A stretch of 64,000 nucleotides of DNA from the NCBI GenBank assembly GCA_029834535.1, contig JAQMWT010000436.1, positions 1 to 64,000 of the forward strand, given 5' to 3'. Numbering within the stretch: the first letter of the stretch is position 1; every line of letters begins with the position of its first letter. Shown here in pieces: positions 56,869 to 64,000 of this stretch. Source of the DNA: Chrysophaeum taylorii. Lineage: Eukaryota; Sar; Pelagophyceae; Pelagomonadales; Pelagomonadaceae. The position numbers and the translations under genes are program-made. A model generated the notes under the pieces. The model made no database searches. It saw nothing but the letters and a program-made list of their open reading frames with translations, and was not told the DNA's origin.

Positions 56869-59800
56869 CTAATAGCCTGCGGGAGCAGCTTGCAAAACCC
56901 AGCCAGGCAAGAGTTGCGTCAACATCATCAGCCAGCCTACTGCTCCGAACACCAGGAACGCGGACTCTGCAGGGTGTTTCTGGCTCTGGGCAGTCAAGCT
57001 TGTAATTTGTTCGCGCATTCGAGAGACTTGCCGCGCATGCTCTTGGCGTTCGAATTCTAACTGCACTTGGGACTCCTCTCTGAACTGAGGTGATGTGGGT
57101 TCAAACTCGCTCACGTCGATCTCAGACGGGGGAAAGCTTCCAACGTGGTGAGGGAAGTGGCGCGCCGAGTAGCTGTCGTGAGCCGAATGCTGTCTTACGT
57201 GCACCAGAGCCAGGCTGTGCTCAGGACCCGCGAACTCAGAATATACGTCCGAGACGGGCGTCTCCGGCTCAGGCAAAGCGGGCACTCGTCGCCGAAGTCC
57301 ACAATGATCCGCTCCAGGACTTGTCGGCAGATTTGAAGCCCTCTGAAGCCGGCTAAGCTGATGGCGTAGATCATTATTCTCTTCTCGAAGCGCCTCCTCG
57401 ACCTTCGAGGCTTCGGCTTCTCTCTGTCGCAGCAATTCTTGGAATGCCTTTGCGCGAGCTATGGCTCGTCTTTCAGCAGTGCTGGAATCAGTCCGGACAT
57501 TGTCAATCCGGACACTATCCCCTGATCCGGGGACCGTGTTGAGGGCGGTGATGGAGGCGGAGTTGGTTGAAGAGCGCTGTAACTCTAGAACGGCACGTTT
57601 GTGACGCTGCAAGGTGTTCGCCAAAGCTGCACGAAGTGCTGCAAGGAATTGGTAATGTTCGCGCCACTGTCGGAAGCCGTTGAGGAGCTGCGAGTGAACG
57701 AAGCGCTGAAGAGACAACCTCAGCAATCGGGCGCCTTGGACAATGCTCTTGGCTCCGCGGCTAATGGCCTTCATCCGAGAGTGCCATAAATACCATGTCG
57801 CGCGAAGCAGTTCTCGTTGTCTCTGGCGAAGAACATGCACAGTCGTCCGGGCAAGTAGTTGCCTATTCATGGACTCAATCAGCGTAGCGATCCTCCACCT
57901 TCGCAATGCGTGTACAGATGCTGAAACACACCACTGGGTAAGACGATGCGTCATGCTTTGTGATGCGGTCGTAATGTTCGAGAGCTCACGCAAGCGGCTC
58001 GTCACCAGGCAGCTCCACTTTCTCAACGCTATCAGGCAGTGGTTTCGCTGCCGTTGCTGAATGGTGCGTCGAAGAATCAGCATAAACAGAGGCGCTGCGA
58101 CGCTCGACGACCTCGGGTTGGTAACATCTAGAGCTGCTACTGTTGGCCGCGCAGTTTTGAAACGCCACATGAGTAGAGCGCGTCCACAAAGCCAGAGAGT
58201 GTCTGGAGTGAGCATGCGTGCTAGCGAAATTAAACATTGTCGTCTCGAATTCATCGATGCACTTAAGAGCGAAATCTCAAGATCAGCAATCATTAATTTG
58301 GAATCCTCACATTCTCGCTTGAGTTGCGAAAGAGACTCGGCAGCGTGGTAAGCCATTGTGGCGCGATTCCACCTTGTGAAAGCGATGACGTGCGCGCGTT
58401 GCACGCGAGACAGCGCGGGTGCGAGCAACGCACAATACAGTGCTTGATTTTTCGCATTTTGTTCGTTGGAAACTGTCACGACGTGACTCCACGTGCGGAA
58501 ATACCGAATTAAGCCTCGGTGCATCATGCGCCGCATTATTTCATGGGAGATGCGCACACCGATACGAATTCTAGAAGTCAACGAAGGCAGAAGGCTTGCG
58601 CTCTTGCTCCATGATAGGAGTGCTGACTGCATCCTTCTCGTACTAAATCTGTGCAGCACGTTCCAAACAAGCACGAGCGATAGACTGCGTTGTGCCTTGC
58701 ATCTGTCGCTGGCCCTGACATTTTGATGCATCTTGTACATACTGGTGGCGAGGGCACGCCGCGTCGCGAGGAGTTGACACTTGCGTACCACTGATATTAT
58801 TTTTTTGAGCTTCACAGTCATTGACACCCACGTCGTCCAAACAGAAAGCAACACACGAGATGTCAATGAGGACGAAGAACCCCTTACGACACAAAGAAGT
58901 ATCTCGAGACATTGTCGCCGATGGCGCGACTTTTGTGTATCAAGGATCGATGTCTGTGTCCCTTTGGCTACAATTGTGAGAATATGCGCGCGCCACGCGT
59001 TCAATGCCCAAAACAAACGAGCACAATGTACGCTGCGATACGCGCGCGCAAGTTTACGAGTCAGGGTCTCGAGCAGTCGCAATCGTTTACTTGCCGCAGA
59101 AGCAGTATTCCACAAATGATCATATGCTCGTCCCAAAAGCCTTCTCCTCAACGTGCGCATACACATTGTGCTTCCAGTCGAAATAGCTGCTATCGCCGAC
59201 CGTACCGCTATCGTCGAGCAGTGCCAGGTGATGAAGTGTTTCAAGAGCTGACTCCAGGTCGAGGAGCGAAGTACGCACCAAACGAGATGAGCCCCCAGTC
59301 GACAACTCTGCATGTCGCACCTTTCTCGAGTGCACACATTGTACCATATGCGCAGAGCTGCCAAGATGTTGAGCTTGGACATGCGTGCGCAGATATAGAT
59401 CATTTTTTTCCTGGTGGTTCGTCGATCTAGTGTCAAAGACTGCCAGCTAATCCATGCCGACGCGAGTGATTGAACCATCGATCGTCGCAAGACCCTGAAA
59501 ACAAACTGCGAGGCGCACTTCGTCGACTGTTTAGCTCGCAGGCTAGCCACAGACTTGACCCTCGAGTCGCACCTTCCGTGGACAGTAGACACATACCACG
59601 ACAAAAAGAAACTTCGAAGACTCCCCACTCGCACATTCCGAATTCTGCTGCAGATGATTTTACTTGAGATCTGCGCGCGAGCTTGGCGCATCTGAACGCT
59701 CTGTAACAGAGAGCGCCAACACTGAAATCTACGTGCGAGCACGAGCGATTGCGAGCGGTGAGTACCACGGAATAGCATCAAAGCCGCCGAAGCACGCAAT

Positions 59801-62800
59801 GCCTCGAAATGAGTTTCGACTCTAGTCACTTCGAACCACATCACGAAAGACAATCGAACCCACGCCATCGATGTCAGCGAGAATCGCTGGAAGAGTAACA
59901 GGGAAGCAGCACGTCTTGCTACCTTTTCTTTCGCGCGCTCGCGAGACCAAGCATACCACCTTCTGAATGAGCGTGCACGGCTCACATGAAACCACCCAGC
60001 TAGCAGTGTGGATACCTTCTGAGTTCCTGATGCCACGTGCAGAGCTCGCTGCAATGTGCCCGCGTGATCTTGGGATTGTTCATCTAATAGCGCGCACACA
60101 TCGACACAGTTTTTCCAGAATCCAAAGTAACGACAAATCTCTATACGTGTTTTCTGATAACACACTTGTTTGAAGATAACAGAGCCTGCTCTCATTATTG
60201 CCGAATTAGCTGCGAGCTTAAGTTGCTGTTTTTCAACCTCTTGGTTGTGTTCGTGCGCCACAGATGATTCTTCGGCTAAGTCTCTTAGCCGTACCATTTC
60301 CACTTTATGTCGACGATTTGCGTCAGCCAACGACCCAGCTACCGCCGCGTCGACAGCATCCAACTTAGCAACTTCGTGCCAACGTCGTAGATTCTCAATC
60401 TCGAGTTTGTGGTCTGCCAAAAGTTTGCGCTCGGCAGAAGCTAGCGCCACCCTAATTGCCTCATCCCGCGCTTGGGTCGCAGTTATGGAGCATACCTCGA
60501 GCTCTGCTGCGTGCTGAGACCGCAACGTCGCCAACTGTTCCTGGGAAGCTAGCGCCACCCTAGTTGCCTCATCACGCGCTTGGGTCGCAGCTATGGAGCA
60601 TGCCTCGAGCTCTGCTGCGTGCTGAGATCGCAACGTCGCCAACTGTTCCTGATGACGACCTTGCGCCTTCTCTAGGACCGATTGCGACGTCAAGATGTCA
60701 GTTTTGTGTTGTTCGGTAAGTTCGTGAGTGAGTTGGGCGAGGGCATCTCTATGTTCCTGTTCACGTTTCTCAAGGACTTCGCTCAACTTTGATGCAATTA
60801 CCTGGCTGGACTTAAACTCCATCTCTTGTCGTAGTGCGGCGAGCTCGAGTGAGTGTTGCTCCGACAAAGTTGCAAGACGGGCCTCGTGTTGTGACTGGGA
60901 TGAAGCCAATGCAGTGGCCAGCATCTGTGCATGATGCTCGTCACGAACCCGCAGAGCTCCTGCTAGGTCAGACGCACGAACGCGATCTTTTTCCAACGCC
61001 AGCATCTGTGTCGAGGATTCCAACGCAACTTGGTGCTTCTGACGCTCAAGCTCCAGCTTCTCCTCAAAACGCTTCGCGGCGAGCGAACTGTTTTCACAGT
61101 GTGCTTTCCTTTCCTGAGCAAACTCGTCGGCGTGCTTAGCGACTAAGTCTGCTAAGTCCTGGGCACGGTTTGCGACATATTCCGATTCCATTTCTCTAAT
61201 CCGATGGTCATGGACTTCCTTGATCTCTTTCATTGCATGAGCAAGCCGCGAAGCCTCTTTTCTCTCGTCATCCAATGCTGCATTTGATGCTGCCAGCACA
61301 GCTTCGTATTTGGAAATCAAAGCAGCTCTCTCGCGATCGTGGGATTGCTTAAACTCAGCCAGAGAATCTTCGTGCGTCCTACGCAATCGAGCTCTCTCTT
61401 CTTTGATGGCCACATCGTGCTGCTGTTCCAGTTTCACTTGCAAAGACCGCAACTCAGCAGCACGTTCACGCGTGTTATCAAACACAACCTTTTGAACCAT
61501 GACAGCAGCCTCCTGGGTGTGTTCTTCCTTGAAAAACGCAAGTTGCTGTTCGAAGTACGAAGATTTTTGATCCATCTCTGCCTTGTGTCTCGAGCCTAAG
61601 GATGCCTGCAGCGCATCCAGCGATTGTCGTTTCTCTTCTTCATATGATATCGCTTTTGTGGCCGCTTGCCACAGGCCAAAACGAATACGAAGCTCTTCGT
61701 GACGCCAACGTCTCAGCAAGCGATGAATTAACCTAGTCGCGAGGAGTATTTGTTCCATGGAGCAACGGAATCTGTCGGTCTCTTCAACCCAGGCATGGAA
61801 GCTTCTTGAATACAGCGAGCGCAACCAACGCAAGCCAACGCGCTCAGCCTGGTTGAGTGCTGAACCAAAAGTTCTTAAAGCTTCATGCCGCCTTATCGAG
61901 CCCGCTTTCAATCTCGTGAACCACATCTTGAGATAACGAGAGGTCGAATTACCCAAAGCTTGGCATAGGAGCATGGTTGACGAGTAGCGCAAATCAGAGA
62001 TGTATCGATCTTGCAGGAAGAAATGCTTCCATCGGCCCATGGCACGAGCTACAGTCATATGTTCAAGACTGCGACAAGCTTTGACAGTGGCATTCAATAA
62101 CGTTTGGCCATTTGCAACATGATCGACCCAACTGCACCAGGCCAATGCGAGAGCTCGGTTGCGTTGATCATACAAGATCCTAGCTGTGAGTTGAGAACCT
62201 TGCCAAAACAGCCATTTTTCGTGACGGGAACGCCACTCGTCGTGTAATGCAATCTGCTCCTCTAATGCTCGGCGCTTTTCCACTTCGAGAGAATTCGTCG
62301 CGACAAATAGGCGCCATTGTGTGAAGTAGTTTGATGTCTGATAAGCTCGCCAGGTACGCCGGATCCTCAAAAGTCTGTGGATCATTTCTTCTTCCGCCGC
62401 TTCGTGCTGACGAACTTCCTCAACGGCACGTATCCATCGGACAAAGCCTCGAATGACGCGTGTCTGTGCCGACTTCGACATAGTCAGCCGCAAATGGTTC
62501 AATATTGTTCGTTGCCCTAAGACCATCAGTTGGGATTTTATCGTGACTCTTGACCACCTGCCAAAGGCATTGGAAATACGGGACATGCACAATTTCGCCA
62601 GAATCTTTAAAAGTGCCGTTGAAGCGGTCGCACGGGAGGCAGCGATGCTTTCACTTTGCACGACAATATTCATCCAATCGCATAGTGCGCGCGCAAGGCT
62701 GAGCTTGTGAAGGCGATAAAAGCCAGCATACGTAAGATCACGGATCCGATTCCAACGACTAACGCAGCTAGTCCAAGAGGACCAAGCCGATGCCAATGAT

Positions 62801-64000
62801 TCTTGCGAAGAAGCATGCAGCATACGCTCCACAAGACGAGAGCCCTGAAGCAGGCACCAATCAGTGTGCATTTTGCGATGGTTCGTGAGCGACATTTCAA
62901 GTGTAGAAGCTATTCCGCTCACTGCAGCGTAAGTCCGCCAGGTATGGAATGAAGATCTTGTGACGTACGTGCTACACTTTCCCAGTAATCGAAGAAGTAT
63001 CCAGAGCGATAGTTGAGTCTTTTCACGTGATTGCGTCAACAACTCCGTAGTTGTGTGCCAAAATCGTAGTCTATGCAACAGTTGCAATCGCATCCATCGC
63101 TGAAGAGCTCGCTGCACCTTCGAACTCGCCAAGGCTATTGCGTCGTGTCGCGTCGAGGTATCACGCCACTGACTCTTGAATTTGCTAAACGCATGAGCGA
63201 CTTGTCGTGCCGTGTGCTGCCGGAGAGTGCGAGCAGTACTCAATCTCAGCCTCGAAAGCTGCATGCAACGTATTGTGTCGTTGATCCTATCCTTCAACCT
63301 CGTGAGCGCACGCCGTAAACGCTCTCGATACCGACATTTCAGAGACAGATAAAGAAGTCCAAGGCCGCATCTCACGCGAAGTGCAATTTGGGATCGGTGG
63401 GCCTTCTCAGCTTGGGCGTGGTGATGGCGCTCCAAATTTTGATGAATCGTCAACGCCAGACCCCACAGCCTGAAGCATCGCGTCACTTGACTCCTTGAGC
63501 TACGTTTCATTGCAAATTCCAGCATGACAGTCCCCGCGTTTAGCTTCGCTGTATTCAAGCGGATCGCAGCTTCGCGTGCTTCCATTCGTTGCCGAACATG
63601 CTCTTGCTCTGCTAACTCGCGGCTGTGTTTTGTGTATGCATCTTCGAGAGCTTTTGCGTTTTGAGTAACAGCCGTCTCATGTTGTTTGACCATTGCTGAT
63701 ACCTCATTCTCATGGTGAATCTGAGCTTCCTTTATCGCGACATCGACTGCAGTCTCGACTGCGAGAGTTTGAAGACAGGTTTGTGCTTCAAGCTGAGCGA
63801 CGTGCCTTGCCTCTTGCTCAGCAAAGGCTGCATGATGTTGGTCGCGAGCTGACTTTAAATTCAAATCAATCGATGCCCGCAGGGCCGCCTCCTTTGCATC
63901 CCATCCCTGACGAGCAATGGCTAGTGCAGCATCGGCTTCGCCAACTGCCTTTTCGAATCTCGCTGACAGGCTGGCTTCTTGTGAGTCCAACGCGGCTGCA
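56869..64000 (-). CDS. Giant SFI1-like centrin-binding-repeat protein with coiled coils and a C-terminal membrane helix (5' incomplete)
   Basis: A single open frame of more than 2,370 codons enters from the right edge, where it is open upstream, and stops at 56869. Visible order: coiled coil (about 1-145 of the visible part); tryptophan-bearing helices of the SFI1 type (about 155-830), e.g. VTRCFRLWGLAL, VAHAFSKFKSQWR, VIRGFVRWIRAV, LIHRLLRRWRHEELRIRFGLW; a long coiled coil (about 840-1290); a second set of tryptophan helices (about 1300-2135); further coiled coil; and a hydrophobic helix near the C-terminus (AFLVFGAVGWLMMLTQLLPGWVLQAA). SFI1 repeats bind centrin and occur in basal-body and contractile-fibre proteins. 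The C-terminal helix is unusual and suggests tail anchoring. Its GC content is lower than that of the genes at 17-33 kb. Confidence 0.75.
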   Translation of the reverse strand, partial: AAALDSQEASLSARFEKAVGEADAALAIARQGWDAKEAALRASIDLNLKSARDQHHAAFAEQEARHVAQLEAQTCLQTLAVETAVDVAIKEAQIHHENEVSAMVKQHETAVTQNAKALEDAYTKHSRELAEQEHVRQRMEAREAAIRLNTAKLNAGTVMLEFAMKRSSRSQVTRCFRLWGLALTIHQNLERHHHAQAEKAHRSQIALRVRCGLGLLYLSLKCRYRERLRRALTRLKDRINDTIRCMQLSRLRLSTARTLRQHTARQVAHAFSKFKSQWRDTSTRHDAIALASSKVQRALQRWMRLQLLHRLRFWHTTTELLTQSREKTQLSLWILLRLLGKCSTYVTRSSFHTWRTYAAVSGIASTLEMSLTNHRKMHTDWCLLQGSRLVERMLHASSQESLASAWSSWTSCVSRWNRIRDLTYAGFYRLHKLSLARALCDWMNIVVQSESIAASRATASTALLKILAKLCMSRISNAFGRWSRVTIKSQLMVLGQRTILNHLRLTMSKSAQTRVIRGFVRWIRAVEEVRQHEAAEEEMIHRLLRIRRTWRAYQTSNYFTQWRLFVATNSLEVEKRRALEEQIALHDEWRSRHEKWLFWQGSQLTARILYDQRNRALALAWCSWVDHVANGQTLLNATVKACRSLEHMTVARAMGRWKHFFLQDRYISDLRYSSTMLLCQALGNSTSRYLKMWFTRLKAGSIRRHEALRTFGSALNQAERVGLRWLRSLYSRSFHAWVEETDRFRCSMEQILLATRLIHRLLRRWRHEELRIRFGLWQAATKAISYEEEKRQSLDALQASLGSRHKAEMDQKSSYFEQQLAFFKEEHTQEAAVMVQKVVFDNTRERAAELRSLQVKLEQQHDVAIKEERARLRRTHEDSLAEFKQSHDRERAALISKYEAVLAASNAALDDERKEASRLAHAMKEIKEVHDHRIREMESEYVANRAQDLADLVAKHADEFAQERKAHCENSSLAAKRFEEKLELERQKHQVALESSTQMLALEKDRVRASDLAGALRVRDEHHAQMLATALASSQSQHEARLATLSEQHSLELAALRQEMEFKSSQVIASKLSEVLEKREQEHRDALAQLTHELTEQHKTDILTSQSVLEKAQGRHQEQLATLRSQHAAELEACSIAATQARDEATRVALASQEQLATLRSQHAAELEVCSITATQARDEAIRVALASAERKLLADHKLEIENLRRWHEVAKLDAVDAAVAGSLADANRRHKVEMVRLRDLAEESSVAHEHNQEVEKQQLKLAANSAIMRAGSVIFKQVCYQKTRIEICRYFGFWKNCVDVCALLDEQSQDHAGTLQRALHVASGTQKVSTLLAGWFHVSRARSFRRWYAWSRERAKEKVARRAASLLLFQRFSLTSMAWVRLSFVMWFEVTRVETHFEALRASAALMLFRGTHRSQSLVLARRFQCWRSLLQSVQMRQARAQISSKIICSRIRNVRVGSLRSFFLSWYVSTVHGRCDSRVKSVASLRAKQSTKCASQFVFRVLRRSMVQSLASAWISWQSLTLDRRTTRKKMIYICARMSKLNILAALRIWYNVCTRERCDMQSCRLGAHLVWCVLRSSTWSQLLKHFITWHCSTIAVRSAIAAISTGSTMCMRTLRRRLLGRAYDHLWNTASAASKRLRLLETLTRKLARAYRSVHCARLFWALNAWRAHILTIVAKGTQTSILDTQKSRHRRQCLEILLCVVRGSSSSLTSRVLLSVWTTWVSMTVKLKKIISVVRKCQLLATRRALATSMYKMHQNVRASDRCKAQRSLSLVLVWNVLHRFSTRRMQSALLSWSKSASLLPSLTSRIRIGVRISHEIMRRMMHRGLIRYFRTWSHVVTVSNEQNAKNQALYCALLAPALSRVQRAHVIAFTRWNRATMAYHAAESLSQLKRECEDSKLMIADLEISLLSASMNSRRQCLISLARMLTPDTLWLCGRALLMWRFKTARPTVAALDVTNPRSSSVAAPLFMLILRRTIQQRQRNHCLIALRKWSCLVTSRLRELSNITTASQSMTHRLTQWCVSASVHALRRWRIATLIESMNRQLLARTTVHVLRQRQRELLRATWYLWHSRMKAISRGAKSIVQGARLLRLSLQRFVHSQLLNGFRQWREHYQFLAALRAALANTLQRHKRAVLELQRSSTNSASITALNTVPGSGDSVRIDNVRTDSSTAERRAIARAKAFQELLRQREAEASKVEEALREENNDLRHQLSRLQRASNLPTSPGADHCGLRRRVPALPEPETPVSDVYSEFAGPEHSLALVHVRQHSAHDSYSARHFPHHVGSFPPSEIDVSEFEPTSPQFREESQVQLEFERQEHARQVSRMREQITSLTAQSQKHPAESAFLVFGAVGWLMMLTQLLPGWVLQAAPAGY
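60437..60652 (-). repeat. 108-bp tandem duplication inside the SFI1-like gene
   Basis: The coding unit QLATLRSQHAAELE through RDEATRVALAS is present twice in a row in the central coiled coil, in frame (36 residues), with only a few differences. It is a recent in-frame expansion of the coiled coil. Confidence 0.75.

Overview
The window is nuclear DNA of a eukaryote, most likely a unicellular flagellate or alga with a compact, GC-rich, intron-poor genome. A kinesin-II accessory subunit (KAP3) and a giant centrin-binding-repeat protein point to cilia and basal bodies. A BioA-type aminotransferase points to biotin synthesis, as in algae, plants, fungi and oomycetes. Host genes are mostly single uninterrupted frames with very short spacers (17 to 106 bp in places). 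The exact lineage cannot be fixed from the sequence; a stramenopile or haptophyte alga is a guess.

Layout. 1-16 kb is repeat-rich: two decayed Copia LTR fossils (1-1250 and 6404-10400), a broken coiled-coil gene, a near full-length but decayed LINE with a restriction-like endonuclease (2932-6400), and three short Helitrons (10427-11587, 13482-14544, 14545-15692), with small membrane-protein genes between them. 15.8-27.1 kb is the main gene island: a two-helix membrane protein, a toroid-like protein, a beta-propeller membrane protein, BioA, a PIF/Harbinger DNA transposon sitting exactly at the BioA stop codon, KAP3, and a seven-helix membrane protein. 27.2-35.3 kb holds DJ-1, a GST-like protein and an unusual MUS81 nuclease, boxed in by two inverted copies of one Helitron carrying a LINE passenger. 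35.5-38.6 kb holds a multi-helix membrane protein and an inositol polyphosphate 5-phosphatase. 39.1-56.3 kb is a second repeat block: stacked LINE tails, a large LTR-type element on the minus strand whose frames include a Gag/protease-like protein and a cytosine-C5 DNA methyltransferase-like protein, a head-to-tail array of four Helitrons inserted into that methyltransferase frame, and a related, 5'-truncated Copia copy in the opposite orientation. 56.9-64 kb is the 3' part of a very large SFI1-like gene that runs off the window.

How the pieces relate. The abundant 0.8-1.8 kb repeats contain the last third of a Helitron helicase (TINKSQGQT and YVAL motifs), share the same internal deletions, start TCYTAACTACTAATCG, end GCACTTG, and in the cases with clean flanks sit between A and T. 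The LINE family has repeatedly landed in the TTTG/TCTG microsatellite of these Helitrons and has been carried along by them. The most notable items are the methyltransferase-bearing retroelement, the rolling-circle-like Helitron array inside it, and the MUS81 protein with an added SAP domain, a second winged helix and SUMO-interacting motifs. All calls are from reading the sequence; no database search was possible.
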